Counted from the first letter of the stretch, positions 9,571 through 22,768 are shown. The stretch: 64,000 nucleotides of DNA from Linum tenue (GCA_946122785.1 CAMGYJ010000002.1:25890492-25954491); one strand, 5' to 3'. Translations and numbers: made by a program. The notes: generated by a model from the letters alone, not told the origin.

Positions 9571-12500
9571 GGAAATGAGAAGGGTGATCGCGGGACCGAC
9601 GGAAACCGTCGATCAAGGCCTGATCGTCAGTCTCGGAGGTCACCAAGGGCAGCACAGGTGGACGCAGCTGATAGTCCTCTTCCAGGCTTGACCGCGAGCC
9701 AATTTGCGCAACTCAAGGCGCTGTTGGCCTCTGATTTGCAGCAGCCCTCTTCCTCGTCGCATGAGCCTTCTTCAAACATGGCTGGTACGTATTCTTCTTC
9801 TCCTCAGTCATCTACTTGGGTCATCGACTCGGGTTGTAACGAACATATTGTTAATCACGTTTCCATGTTGGATGCCGAGTTGGATACCTCCCCGGCTTTA
9901 CAGGTGAAAATCCCGAATGGCACAGGGGTTAAAGTTCATAGTATTGGGACCACGCGATTGTCTAAAAATCTATTACTGCGTCGTGTGCATCATGTGCCTG
10001 CTTTTCAGTGCAACCTTCTCTCAGTTAGTCGTCTTACAGCGGATCTGCCGGTAGCGTTGATTTTTTTGCGTGACTTCTGTGTGATTCAGGACTTACCCTC
10101 CAAGAGGCTGATTGGGATGGGTAAGCATGCAGACGGTTTGTACTATCTCCGGATGTTGGACGACGATCATCCCATGGCGCATTCGGTGAGACGTTCTTTG
10201 GCCAGTTCAGAGTTATGGCATGCTCGGCTCGGGCATCCATCAGTGGCGAAATTGGACTTGTTGCAGAAATATCTTGATTGTTCTTTTGTTCAGACTAAGG
10301 AACCTTGTCGGTCTTGTTTGCGTGCTAAGCAAACTCGAGATTCTTTTGTTTCTAGTAGCATCAAGACCACTTCTTGTTTTGAATTGATTCATGTGGACAT
10401 CTGGAGTGGTTATAAAACTGCGTCCACTTCCGGAGCATATTACTTCTTAACTATTGTTGACGATTTTAGCCGAACAGTATGGGTTTTCTTGCTACGCTAC
10501 AAATCTGATGTTGGTAAGCATTTATTATATTTTTGCAACATGGTGGCCACACAGTTTGGGGGTCAGGTGCGCCGTATCCAAGCTGAAAATGGGGCTGAAT
10601 TTTCTAGCAATGTGCTACTCGATTACTATGCAGAGAAAGGGATCGTTCTGCAGAATGGAGTGGTGGAACGGAAGCATCGACATCTTCTTGATACTGCTCG
10701 TGCTTTGCGATTTCATGCTAATTTACCTATCAAGTTCTGGGGAGAATGTGTACTCACCGCTGCTTATCTTATCAACAGGATGCCTCTGGTTTCTATTGCT
10801 CATAAATCGCCATTTCAGGTCTTGTTTAAGAAAGATCCCACGTATGATCATCTCCGGAGTTTTGGTTGTCTAGTTTATGCTCATGACATTCATCATGGGT
10901 TGCATAAATTCGGTGACAGGGGTCGAGCTGGCATCTTTCTCGGCTATCCCTCGGCACAACGTGGCTATCGTGTTTATGACATCGAGAAGAAACACATATA
11001 CACTTCTCGAGATGTCAAATTCCTGGAGCATGTTTTCCCATATCGGGACTTTGAGGACTCTAGGCTCAATCCCGCTGTTGTTTCTGTTTCGCAGCCTCGA
11101 GCTCCTCCACCCATCCATGACGATGATGATGATGATGCTTTCATCGTCCCTGTGGTCCCACAGCCAGACCACACCTCGTCCATTCTCCTACATGATTCAG
11201 CGTCGCCTTCTTCGCCCATGCAGGACATGACATCTTCCGCAACAACCCAGCAAGCTTCCGATTTGGAAGCTTCTTCTTCCAGTGACGAGGCGAATTCCCC
11301 TAGTCCCCTTCCCGATGCTTCTTCCTCGCCTATTGACAACCCCGACAGCAGCTCTCCTTCGCCGCCAGCTCAGCTCCCACGCCGAGGCGATCGTGTCCGT
11401 CGGCCCTCCACTCGGCTAGCGGGGTACGACGTTCAGCTTCCCGGTGCTGCCAACTCGGCACAAGTACTGTATCCTCTTGACGATTATCTTAGCTATCACA
11501 GGCTTTCAGTCGCTCACCATGCCTTTGTTGCTGCTATCACGGCCATTGACGAGCCTGCTCACTTCTTCCAAGCCGTGCGCTTTAAGCATTGGCGAGATGC
11601 CATGCAGCTCGAGATCACTGCTTTGGAAGCTAATGGCACACGTTCCTTATTCCATCTACCTCCCGGCAAGCGAGCTATAGCTTGTAAATGGGTGTTTAAG
11701 ATTAAGTTTTGCCCCGACGGTTCTATCGAGCGCTACAAAGCTCGCTTAGTCGCCAAGGGCTTTGCTCAGGTAGAAGGAGTGGATTTTCATGATACCTATG
11801 CTCCGGTTGGCAAGCTGGTCACAGTTCGATGCGTTCTTGCCGTTGCTGTTACCCGTGGTTGGCATATTCACCAGTTGGATGTGAATAATGCATTTCTTCA
11901 CGGAGATTTGGATGAGGAGGTCTATATGACTGTTCCTCAAGGCTTCTCTCGACCTGGCGATACCCGAGTTTGCCGACTGCACAAATCCATCTATGGCTTG
12001 CGTCAGGCTTCTCGTAACTGGTATCAGAAGTTCACCCAGGCTTTGTTGGAGTTCCATTTTGTGCAGAGTCATGCGGATCATGCTCTGTTTACCTACCGAC
12101 GTGGCTCTACTTTTGTGATAGCCCTCATATATGTTGACGACGCCATCCTCACCGGTAATGATCTGTCGTTCATCCAGCAAGTTAAGTCTTTTCTCCATGA
12201 TCGTTTCACCATCAAGGATCTCGGTCCCCTTAAATACTTTCTTGGGATCGAAGTTGCCCGGTCTCCTGCGGGTCTTGTTCTCAACCAGCGCAAATATGTT
12301 CTTGATATCTTGGCTGACACTGGTTTAGCGGCAGATCGTCCTTGTTCTACTCCCATCGAGCAGCAGCACCATCTAGGGCGCCACCCATCGCCCCCTGCTC
12401 AAGACCCGGCTGCTTATCGTCGTCTTGTTGGTCATCTTCTTTATTTGACAGTCACTCGTCCCGACATTACGTATGCCGTGAACATTCTCAGCCAGGCCAT

Positions 12501-13086
12501 GAAGTCTCCTACTCAAGCACATGAAGCTGCTGTTGTCCGTGTCCTGCGTTACCTCAAGGGTTCTCCAGGACGTGGTCTTTTCTTTTCTTCCTCGACTCCC
12601 CTTGTCTTGAAGGGTTATTGTGATGCTGATTGGGGTGGTTGTCCGCTTACTTGTCGATCTATGACAGGCTTCTTCATCACTCTTGGCGATTCTCCCATTT
12701 CTTGGCGTACTAAGAAGCAGACTGTCGTTTCCCGATCTTCTGCTGAAGCTGAATACCGGTCCATGGCTAGCACTGTTAGTGAGATCATTTGGTTACGCTG
12801 GCTCCTTCGTGACCTGGATGTCCCCACTGCTCGTCCCACTGTCTTATTTTGTGACAACCAGGCCGCACTCCACATTGCTGCAAATCCGGTGTTCCATGAG
12901 CGTACTAAGCATGTCGAGATGGATTGTTACTTCGTCCGTGAACGTGTTCAATCGTTAGAGATCACTCCGGTCAAGATCGCTACCGCCGATCAGCCTGCCG
13001 ATATTTTCACGAAGGGTTTGAGTGTTGATCAGTTTCATCATCTCTTCGTCAAGCTCGGCCTTCTCGACATTCACTCCTTCGCTTGA
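9571..13086 (+). pseudogene. pol: Copia 1 pol: protease, integrase, RT, RNase H
   Basis: Open from 9571 to TGA at 13084-13086 (first ATG 9658). Order is that of copia: protease motif DSG near residue 57 from that ATG; integrase with HH-CC finger and DDE core; RT with YVDDAIL; RNase H with DNQAALHIA. The integrase is damaged. The second catalytic Asp reads Glu (GAA at 10585-10587), and nine residues present in element 2 are missing between 10653 and 10654, where element 2 has them between two Gln codons, as expected from a deletion between CAG repeats. The RT catalytic box is intact. The product could not be expected to integrate by itself. Confidence 0.9.
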
Positions 13087-13093
13087 GGGGGAG

Positions 13094-13378
13094 TGTAGAG
13101 ATCCCTTAATTGTAATTAGTTATCTTTAATTACTTTGGGGACCACTTTGTTATTTGTCCCTTGCTCCGTGTGTATTGTGGAGAGGAGCTAGGGTTAGTTT
13201 GTCCTATTAATGCTTCTCGGCAGCCTCTATAGCCGATCAAGCAAAGTAAGACACACATATTAGTTTTTCTCCGAGAGCTTCTAGCTCTCCGTGGATTAGT
13301 CCCGTTCACATTGAACGGGATACCACGTAATTCTGGTGTTTTGCGTCTTTTACTTTCCGCGCTCTATCGAATTTTACA
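13094..13378 (+). repeat. 3' LTR of copia 1
   Basis: 285 bp. Differs from the 5' LTR at six sites, including acggga against acgggga, and keeps both hairpins. Confidence 0.95.
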
Positions 13379-13940
13379 GTTTTCTCCTCCAGAAGCCTCT
13401 CCTCATCATATTCATCGGTTCACGCAGCCTGCCGCAGCCGCACAAATCTCGCCGTCGTGAAAATCATGATTCTGGACGGAAACCAAGAGGAGGCGAAATG
13501 GACAGCTCATCGTCAAAGAAGCGCGTCCCTAAAGCTGTCGTTAAACGATTGGGTTTTGACTTTTGATTTTGTGTTCTTTGGCGTGAGAGGGAAGATGATT
13601 GTTTCATCAATTATGCAGTTCAGAGTTCATACGCCGGGACAGAGCCGACACCGCCCTTACCTCCAGCTAACGAGTCCACAATTTTCACTTCCTTCATCCA
13701 TGAGCTGAAAGATACAATAATCGATTGATTCCTCTCTTACTTTGCAAGCAAACTTTCAGCGTCGGAGAGAGTGACTGCATGTGGAAAAAATTGATTTATA
13801 GTCGTTGGGAAACAACTGGGGAGATTTGATGATGTTCAAGGGGGAGAGGAGAGGAATCATCAATGACGACTGAAATGTAATGGGATTGGATAAATAATAT
13901 GGAAAAAGAAACACAAAAAAAAGTACAAAGAGGAGTAATA

Positions 13941-13993
13941 AATAAATGCAAAAAGGAAGTTCAAAACAAAGATTAAGGCAGTCTTCATGGATT
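13941..13993. repeat. Dispersed copy of a TBC-gene intron segment
   Basis: aataaatgcaaaaagg through agattaaggcagtcttcatgg is repeated at about 17055-17107 inside intron 8 of the TBC gene, with two or three mismatches. One copy lies in a transposon end, the other in a host intron 3 kb away. Confidence 0.7.
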
Positions 13994-14188
13994 AATAATA
14001 GTCGTTAGATTAGATCAACGGTTTATAAAATCTGGAGCATACTATGCGTCTGGAGCATACGAGTCTGACCCATATATTATATATATATAGTATGTTCAAT
14101 AGTAAGAATTATCACCTCAAAAATTCAACAGTCATGTCACCCTCATTGCATAGATACGAAATTTGGCCTATCAAATAGACGTGACTAT

Positions 14189-14856
14189 TAGGGCTGGAAG
14201 TTTGGTACCGGTATTTGGTATATGCCAAATACTGTATCGAATTTGTCTATATTTGGTATTATCGAATACACGTATTATTTTGTGGGATTGAGATTGGGAT
14301 TGATTTTCAATTGTTATTCGGTATTAGGGATTACGGGATTGGGATCGGTATATACCGAAATACCGATCAATACCGAAATATAAGATAGTGTGTATTTTAT
14401 CCTCTAAATTAGACTCTCTCATTGACTACTACGCGACCCTCAACCAGCAAAAGTGTCATTTAATTATACATAGATCATTACATCACTATTTCACACTAGT
14501 ATTAGTCGTCTCTCAACCTAAAATTCGTCAAATTAAAGATTACCAATTACAAGAACTTGACATGTTAGCTCTAGGCAACTCAAAACTATTTGTTTAGTCT
14601 CTTTGTCCTAATTTAAACAATAAAATCTAATTTATATGTTTAATTATTAATTGCAAAGGTAATTAATTATGTATTCGATAATACCGATTGGGATACCGAG
14701 GTACCGATTGAGATACCGAAATTATTTAGGGATTGGGATTGGGATACCGAAATTATTTAGGGATTGGGATTGTGATTGATTTTAGTGTGTAATTCGGTAT
14801 TCGAGATTTCAGTATTTGGTATTGGGATACCGATACCGTACCGATTTCCATCGCCA
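14189..14856. mobile_element. hAT-type MITE
   Basis: 8-bp target duplication GTGACTAT at 14181-14188 and 14857-14864. Imperfect inverted ends: tagggctggaag, and tggcgatggaaa read from the other side. The interior is rich in repeated ggtaccgat/ataccga motifs. No gene. Confidence 0.8.
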
Positions 14857-15084
14857 GTGACTATTGCCTAGATTAAGCTTCTATATTGACCATGCTTGTA
14901 TGTTATATTTCCAAATTTTCTCGAGAAACTACTAGGTTCTTGTGAATAAGCACTGAGTTTATGTAGTGTATAGTAAAATAAGGAGCTAGATGATAAACAT
15001 ATGAAAGTTTCAGAAAAATACTGGAAGATTGAGTTTTGTTTACTCATAACGAAAGCAGGAAAGCAAGATTATTGTCAAACAGCA

Positions 15085-15156
15085 GGGCATTTGGTCTAGT
15101 GGTATGATTCTCGCTTAGGGTGCGAGAGGTCCCGAGTTCAATTCTCGGAATGCCCC
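15085..15156 (+). tRNA. tRNA-Pro (anticodon AGG)
   Basis: 72 bp fold as a full cloverleaf. Acceptor GGGCATT pairs with AATGCCC plus a C discriminator. The anticodon stem CTCGC/GCGAG encloses TTAGGGT with AGG. The T arm contains GGTTCAA-type sequence (GAGTTCAATTC). A-box (TGGTCTAGTGG) and B-box positions are normal. No intron; short T runs lie downstream. Confidence 0.95.
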
Positions 15157-15659
15157 AAATCTATCGTTTGTTCCATGTATATATACTTTTTATGACATAA
15201 AAAGAACCGGAAACTAACTGTCATATACTTCTACGTTGCTGACTTTAGACAAAATACTTCAAATGATAGTAATGTGTATTTTTACAGGAACATATGAATG
15301 AATCTTTTTACAGCGCTATTATCCAAAGAATCCTCTTTCCTTGTATGATATATCATCCAAAGAATGTTACCCCTCTCTGGTTTTTCGTTCTTTTTTTCAT
15401 CTTTCTGGTGGGTTCCTTTACACAGTAATATAGAAAACACAAAATTTGACAAAATTTTAGTTTTAGTTACAACAACAACAGCAACTACACTCTTTGCCTC
15501 TTCTTTTACAGAACCTGTAATCCCGTGGCTACGCGGAGCAGTTCTTCAGTTAAAAGCCACTCCTTTTCTTGCTGCCGCAAAGTGGAAAAGTACATTGGTT
15601 GTTTTTAACCGTGGTAAATTTATGGCACATTATACACGAAGCATCCCTTCAATCCGTGG

Positions 15660-18600
15660 CTACTTCTTCGCCTGCAGAAGAAAACTTTTGATTAGCTCTT
15701 CACAGTGATGACCACCCACAACTCAATCAGAATATCGGCAGAAGATTGATAAAAAGATGAAGACACATTCCAGTAACCATGAAAACAGGAGCAACGACGA
15801 ATGAATGTCATCAACTTTATAGACGCATCCATGTATCTCTACTGCATAACACTCATCAACTTTACAGATGCATCCATGTATCTCTACTGCATAACACCGT
15901 ACCAGCAGCATTATCGATTTGAGTCCCCAGTGACTGACAGAAATGGCATATACTCCTTTAAGCATGGATCACAGAATGAAGGGCTTGTGGGTTGCTCGAA
16001 GCATTATGGCTTTATTAGGCTTGTAGTGATTGGGAAAAGGAAGAGAACTACTTAAAGATAACTATCGTCGAACTTATTGATGAGAGATAGCTTTATGGCC
16101 AAATATGCTGGGAAGGACTCGACATCAAAATTAAATGCATAGACATGCTGATTCACATTGCACAAAATCAGGTGACGAAACAGTGCCTTGGGGCTAGAAT
16201 GTACCTTTTTCAAATATTTCTTGTGAAGTTTCATTGCACCAGTGCAGGCCTTCTTGGCATCTAAATTACCAGTAATGTCGTTCAATATCTGAATGGCATC
16301 ACAGAAGGACAAGAAAGAAAGAGCAAACATCAAAAGGGTAGACAGAAGATGATAACTTTGAGGCAAGATTTCTCGAAAGCCGAGAATTACAGAGGTAGGA
16401 AGTTAAAGACCAAACAACGTTTTAGTACCAATGCTCTTTAAAAACTAAGTGCACCTATGGATTCTCATTACAAACTTACCCTCCATGTAAGATTACCAGT
16501 CTTATGTGTTAAGAACTACAATTTAAAAGTCGTTTTGAACAAGCAGGCAGGGTTGAAACAGTTTTGGCTCTATGTTATCTTCTTCTCCACAAAAAAAGTA
16601 TTCCATTTTTTGTGAAACTGAGATGAGTTATCCTGTCGGCTCCGAAGTTGTAATATTGGATATATGTTGGAAGCTCACCTTGACAACATCATCCAGGCCT
16701 CGGGCTTCTTGCAGTAGCTTTGCACTTTTATCTTTCAAGACACTGGCAACGAGGAAAACAGAGATGGGAAGGGGGGCTTCTGCTGCTGAACCGCTTTTCA
16801 TGTTCTCCCTCTCATACTTACCATAGTGACGTATAGACTTTGTTCTTCCTTTAGATCCCTCGGCTGTTTCAGGCTCTTCATACAACTCGAACAAGTCGGG
16901 ATCATATTCAAGAGCCCACATCATCTGAAGGAAGAAAAAAATTTGTCAGTAACATGAAGGGTTTGTTCATCGGAAGCCGAAGGTGTCAGCGAATCCACAC
17001 ATATGAAGTGAGAAGGCGGGAAAATGTTTGGAAAAAAGGGAAACCTACACAGTGATAAATAAATGCAAAAAGGTAGTTCAAAACAAAGATTAAGGCAGTC
17101 TTCATGGTTCAATATTGCAAATTGAGGAATAGAATGACGCAGACTATCGGAAGTTGCATATGCCTTGAGTCACTACTCTATGAATGGAGCTGGAACTTAT
17201 ATTTAAATGCTCAGAGACATACCTCCCACAGGTACAGTGAGTCACAGAAAGAGAACTCCCGCCGAAATAGAACCATAAGCATACGGAAGGCAAATAAATA
17301 GTCACCTCCACCAAGAGCCTCTGTTTTGCAATGTCGAAAGAGGCATGTTACTTCAATTGTCACTTAATCGGAGAGCAAAAGAATAAAGATAAATTTCTTT
17401 CTCTTCTTTCTGTTTCAAGGAATGCATCTGTCTGCTGTGAAGACCAAACAAATAGTCTTATTGCCACTGCTGTGGACTGTGGAGTGTAAAATAACTTGAA
17501 ACATTGCAAGCTTATGATATGATGATGATGAGATGTGATGCACATAATGAGAAAAAAATTCAAAACACAATACCTAAATGCTGATGAAGTTTTGGATCAA
17601 TAACTTGAGTAATCGCCGCCAAATTACTGAGTTGTGACTCCACACCAACAGAGCTCTCTGTGCATCTAAAATTTCCTCGCTATTGAATTCAAGCAAGAAC
17701 AAATCATTATAAGGTTGATATTGGATATTAACATTTTGGTGAAGCTGAAAGAAATGTCTTCAAGAACCCACTTCACGTTTAATGCACAAGAAAAATAGAA
17801 ACGAAGCATGTGTCTTACTGGAAACTAAGGCCTTAAATAACCGCGCAAAGCTAGGCTAGCTATAGCCTATATGGATAAGTGGGATTTTTTCCCCGATAAT
17901 ATAAGTGGGAATTTTTGTATAGAAGTTCTAACAAAACCAGGAACTAGAGTGGGACAGATATGAGGCCACTGCGTACCACAAGAGACTTTTCCAGTCAATG
18001 GACAAAAAGGTGTTCGCACAACAAGAGCAGTAGTAAAAGCAGGAAATTAAACAAGTAGTAGACAACATTTTTACATAAAAAAGGACTGAATATAATATCA
18101 ATTAAAGCAAAAGACACGGAAGGTACCAATCTTCTCATCAGACGTTCAAAGCACCAAAATGCATCAGCTTCATCATCAAGAAGAATTATCATGGGGGAGC
18201 AGAGATCACTCATTCCTGTCACAGTACCAGGAAATTGAACTTGTGAAGTCAGAAACCCATGTATATCTTTTTAACGTGATAAAAGTACAGCTAACTCTGT
18301 CATGACAGCACTATCCTCCAGAGACAGATAGAAATGTTTACTTATATATGATAAGGAAAAAATCGCATGATTTACGGAAGTCCACACCCAAAAAGTGCAG
18401 TAGAAAATAAAACCTCCCCAGGGAAAAAGATATACAAATAAGTTAAGGGGCTGGCTACGGTGTTGGTTATCACATTTTCAGGCTTGGCATGATACATTTT
18501 CTCAATTCAAACAGCCACTTTGTTAACCAAATCAATCACTGCAGTTCCTTTTTGTAATTATTACAGTCAAGGGACAACTCTCTTGAGTTGAGAGACTGAC

Positions 18601-21198
18601 TACTGTGAAAGCATCCAGTCCATAAACATCAGAGTTTATGTCAGCATAGGAAACCAAGAGACAAGAAGATATTTGATCAGTAATTCCGGCACCTTCAGGT
18701 TACGAGTATTGCAACCGTTCAATACAAGCCGAGAAAGGGTTTACTGAACTGAGATCAAGGCCAGGTTGATGAATAGTTTAACTGCCATATTGAGTTATTG
18801 ACGGATGCAAAGCTATCATTGGAGTTAATAGATGCAATGTCAATACAGCATAAATCAAAGATGAATATCTGCCATAACATCTGTTCAGTCTGCAGGAATC
18901 GTAACATTTTTTACAAACCTTGACAATATCCAACATCTGTGTCAATCCAAGCATAGACAGCTAGGATGTCCCATAATTTTGACAAATTCTCTTGCTTCTC
19001 ATAAAAAACCAACGTTCGGTCAGTGCGAATCACGTCCAACCCTACAAGAACCAATCAAAGAAAAGTTCGCATTATTTTCAAGGACAAATGGAGATACACT
19101 GGACCACGAAAACGATGTTATTAAGCACAGCAATCATATAACAAGCCGAGAAACAAGGCATCAAACCCTTAACTCGAGCAGCTGGCTCCCACAAGAAAGA
19201 ATAAGCAAAAGTGGCCAAGACAGAAACACAGGCTACTCCCAGGCCAATAATGCACCAGCAATGTTAATGCTAACGATCTAAAGCACTACCTATTTTCTTG
19301 TTCCAGATGAATTGAAGAAATACTAACACATTTACTCTCAGGCCAATAATGCACCAGCAATGTAAATGCTAAAGATCTAAAGCACTACCTATTTTCTTCT
19401 TCCAGATGGATTAAACATAGACTGGCAACAAGAGTAAAAGTTAAACAAAAGAAGAAAAACATTACTCATTCAAAAAACGCTGACCTATTTGATGCAAGGT
19501 AAGAATCCACTGGATTACTTTCTTGTCCAGAGGGCCATGGCTGATGATCTCTTTCATCATTTGCCAACTGGCAATATTTATACTTGATTGAGTTTCACCG
19601 TTAGCAACAGTTTCACCGATCACTTTTGGACTGCCAGCTTCACCAGCTTCACCCTCTTCACCAGCTTCACCCTCTTTACAAGCTTCACCCTCTTTACAAG
19701 CTTCACCAGCTTCACCTTCTTTACCAGCTTCACCGGTTTCACCGGTCTCAGCAGCATCCATATCCTTGGGAGGTTCAGCTGCAGCATTATTACTTGCTCC
19801 TACAAGATACATTGGCTCCTGAACAGGCTGGCCATCTTCGGTGATTACAGGTGCGGTAATAAACTTGCCACTTCCGACAATAGGGAATTTTTCTCGGCAT
19901 TCCTCCTTCCACTTAGCATATTCAACCCTAGATTGTAGGAGAAGTGGACTAGTAAGTATCTCCTTAGGTTAATGGAAGGGAAGATTTGAACTTTTGAAAA
20001 TAACAGTATGGCTAGCCACAACATTCAAGTGAAGAGAAAATAAATGTGATGAGATGGTACTAGGAGCCAGCGGCATTGAATCTCATAGAACTCAAGGAAA
20101 GATCAAAGCAAAAAATAAACAAAATGTAAGTAATCTTATTGCAGGTGATAAAGTTGTAGCAACTTTGCTTTCGCCAAAAATTGCCGAGGTGGCACAATGG
20201 TAGTCTCCAATCAACAGCATCACGAATGTTATTAACATAACGTATTTGACACCTTCAATACAAGCACAGCAGACATAATGTCTCTAATATCCTACATCAG
20301 TCAGATCTCTACTACATCTAATTCATGAACAGAACGAAAAGATGTTACCTTCTACGCTGTCGAATCTCATCTCGTTCTTCAAATGTACTCTTAGGATCAT
20401 AACAACCAAGTAGAAATTCCCAAACTTCCCCTCTAATTGATGGATGGATCCCCTGAACGAGCAAGAAAGCAAAGCAAAGCGACTTTAAGTCTCCAACCGC
20501 TAACATTCCAGACTAACAAATACGCTTCCCTTTGCGGGAAAGATGCACCTACCCCACGTTGAATTCGACCTAATGTCTTGCTTATATCCAGGTGGCCTTC
20601 TGGAGTAAATGCAGCCTGCCATTTCCTGACACTCAGAGTCTTACCAGGCTGCAGAAAGATTGAACATCAAGATGAGCATCTTCAATCCCTCCCCACAGCT
20701 TCACACGCTCCATACCGAAAGATAAATGCTAATGCGCAAGGAATAGAAGCAGAGTGGGGAACCAACACACGAATCATGTGGATTCCTAGTAATTAACAAG
20801 CTGGAACAAAATTGCCATTGATCATGAAGATTCTTGAACAAATTACACAGGCACAAGGCCCCTGCCATTTTCAACTTCGATTTCGCAATGCCCAAAACCA
20901 GTGATTTCTTCAGATCATACATATCCAAGCAAAAGAAAAACAATATGGGTATCGCAGGAATACCAAAACTGAAACATTGCAATCAAATTCCGGTGCAGTG
21001 ATCCAAAATTAACGAAAGAGGAGCAGCAGGGTATAGGGATCAAAGAATGCAGAGATCAAATTACCATAAAGAAATGAGCTTGAACGTGAAAGAAAAAGGA
21101 AGAAAACAGACCTTGATTTTAAAGCGGGTTTTAGGAACATCCGTACATTCTTGGCGGACCTCGTAGTAAGAATCCGCGGGCTCTCCAGAGCTCCACAT
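15660..21198 (-). CDS. TBC-domain Rab GTPase-activating protein
   Basis: Stimulates GTP hydrolysis by Rab GTPases in membrane traffic. Eleven coding exons in consistent phase: 21112-21198, 20553-20648, 20349-20452, 19485-19927, 18919-19041, 18127-18215, 17574-17679, 17223-17320, 16679-16924, 16205-16288, 15660-15671; predicted 495 aa. It starts MWSSGEPADSYYEVRQECTD, typical of plant gyp1-like TBC proteins. The arginine finger fits IxxDxxR (IGLDVIR, spanning the exon 4/5 junction) and the glutamine finger is YCQG, so both catalytic residues are present. The last exon adds only AKK before TAG. If its intron is retained, the frame runs on to a TGA at 16052-16054 and gives 542 aa; I prefer the spliced form because the KKYLKKAKK tail fits the family. 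Exon 4 carries a Gly-Glu-Ala repeat. Confidence 0.92.
15809..15896. repeat. 44-bp tandem duplication in the TBC 3' region
   Basis: catcaactttatagacgcat and what follows, to gcataacac, is present twice in direct succession, with slight differences. It falls in intron 10 or the 3' UTR of the TBC gene, depending on the last-exon model. Confidence 0.85.
19240..19405. repeat. Tandem duplication in TBC intron upstream of exon 5
   Basis: ccaataatgcaccagcaatg, running to cactacctattttctt, occurs at about 19246-19318 and 19339-19411, a 90-bp offset, with a few substitutions. Confidence 0.8.
19620..19745 (-). repeat. Gly-Glu-Ala coding minisatellite in TBC exon 4
   Basis: Repeats of caccctcttcaccagctt type (plus strand) encode runs of GEAG, KEGEAC and GETG between the N-terminal segment and the catalytic domain. 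The run is in frame and acidic, presumably a flexible linker. Confidence 0.85.
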
Positions 21199-21199
21199 T

Positions 21200-22768
21200 T
21201 ACAACCCAAGAAACTATAGGAGAAAAGATGGTAGAGAGGGGGAAAAGGAAGGAGCTTTTCTCCTTGGCAGGAAAGTTGAAGAAGAGGAAAAAGGATCAAG
21301 AAAGAAGGAATTAAAGGACCCAGCAGCAGGAACTTGGACACAGTTTCTTCAAGCAAACATTCGAAGCGATGAAGATGGAGCTACGAAGAATTCGTGATGC
21401 AGAGAAATGATCAATGATTCAAAAGAGAAGACCCATCATCAACACACCGCCACAACCAAGGAGACCTGACGACCGCGACAAGTTCAATGCTGTGGAAGAC
21501 GGACGGACTGGGGCGAAAACAACGACAAACCCAAAAACAACAGCGGGGAATTTTCTATTTTTTCGTTTTTCCTACCTTTCTGTTTTTATTGTTAGAATTT
21601 CGTGTTTATATTTTCTTTCATTTTTAGATGGTTTTTAATATCTTTCTATTTTCTTCTGGTTGTTTCCGTTAAGTAGTTAATTATTGTTTGTGAGGTTATG
21701 CTTGTCTCTGCCTTTTTACTAATTACCTCAATCCCTGTTTCCTTGTATTTCCTGTGTTTTCTTGATTTCACCCCACTTTACATTATTACAAATATATGCC
21801 ATGAAGACACCATTATCAAAATATATATATATATATGCCATGAAGATATTTTAAAATTTTTTTGGTGAAATTCAATTATACCCTCTCTGGCAAGGCATCT
21901 GTTGACTACAGTGGGAAATTAGCTGGCTTGGAGTTGGCCATTTGGTTGCTGGTACTTCTTTCTCCTGTTTACATTTCATATTTCTGATAATTTGTGTCTT
22001 TTAGAGTTCAATTAATTGCAAGAAAGCATGGTTTGTATGGTGGAATGTCTCCCGGTTGAATCAGGTTTCATTGGAGTTGGTCGTGAAATCGGAGTTAACA
22101 CTATCGGTATGACTGACATGATCGATTTACGAATTTTAAGCAAAATGATTGCATTTTACTGAATTTAATTAATAAAAATTTTGATTTATTATTTATTTTA
22201 TGAATTTAAAAAGTTAATATTATTTGTTGGATTCAAGTATAAACATTTAAATATTAGCATTAAATATTATTTTAAATATTGACATTGTTAATTGTTATTT
22301 TATGTGAAATGTCATATTTTATTTAAATATGAATATGGATTGTAAGTAGATTGTTTTCAAATATATTTTATATATGATTAAATTAATTTGATGTAAATGA
22401 ATTTTTTCATTTTCACGATAAATCAGCTTGAACCCGCACAATTTAGTTGTACCACTAATCAAACCATTTTACTTGTTAAACCAGTATAACGATATAAACT
22501 GGTTTGACAGCCTTTACAAAAGAAAGATGCAGTGTGTAGCGGGATTGAAGCGTGATCGTGGTTACAGTATTACTTGTTACCGTAGGGGGGCAAGTCAAGT
22601 TTAGCGGGAAACATAAAGAGGGGAAGATGCACTAGTGGGAGCGATTAGGCTGAACGTGCCGTTGGGCGCTGGTTGTGGAGTGGTGGCTTGGCTGGCGGCC
22701 GTGTTGGTCCATTACTCAATTAAGAAGTGGTCCGTAAAAATATAAAATAGGTAGCAGAAAATAACAAA
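21200..22768. other. Intergenic, includes the TBC 5' UTR and promoter
   Basis: 21200-21420 is probably TBC leader (AG/GA-rich). Beyond it the sequence is AT-rich, with a short atgccatgaagac repeat around 21796-21850 next to a small (TA)n. No gene or clear element seen. Confidence 0.5.

Larger units (their letters stand above)
8345..13383 (+). mobile_element. Ty1/copia retrotransposon 1, complete with target duplication
   Basis: LTRs at 8350-8635 and 13094-13378 start TG and end CA. The 5-bp target duplication GTTTT lies at 8345-8349 and 13379-13383. The primer-binding site tggtatcagagc (8636-8647) fits the initiator Met tRNA. A purine tract (gaggggga) precedes the 3' LTR. The LTRs differ by five substitutions and one 1-bp indel by eye, under 2 percent. 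With the rate often assumed for plants (1.3e-8 per site per year) that is well under a million years, an inference that depends on the rate. It inserted into the 7548-14070 element. Confidence 0.95.
7548..14070. mobile_element. TA-flanked TIR element split by a copia insertion
   Basis: The left end gactcgtatgctccagacgc, running on to gttgatttaatctaacgatt, is inverted at 13990-14070. The termini match over about 75 bp with scattered differences. TA-rich sequence borders both ends. Without the 5034-bp copia insertion and its target duplication the element is about 1.5 kb. Its inner sequence (7700-8344 and 13384-13960) has no long open frame I recognise. 13941-13993 copies an intron segment of the neighbouring TBC gene. 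Confidence 0.55.

Noticed and set aside
15364..15708. 114-codon plus-strand frame antisense to the TBC gene end
   Set aside because: It overlaps the last TBC exon and intron on the opposite strand and has no recognisable protein features.
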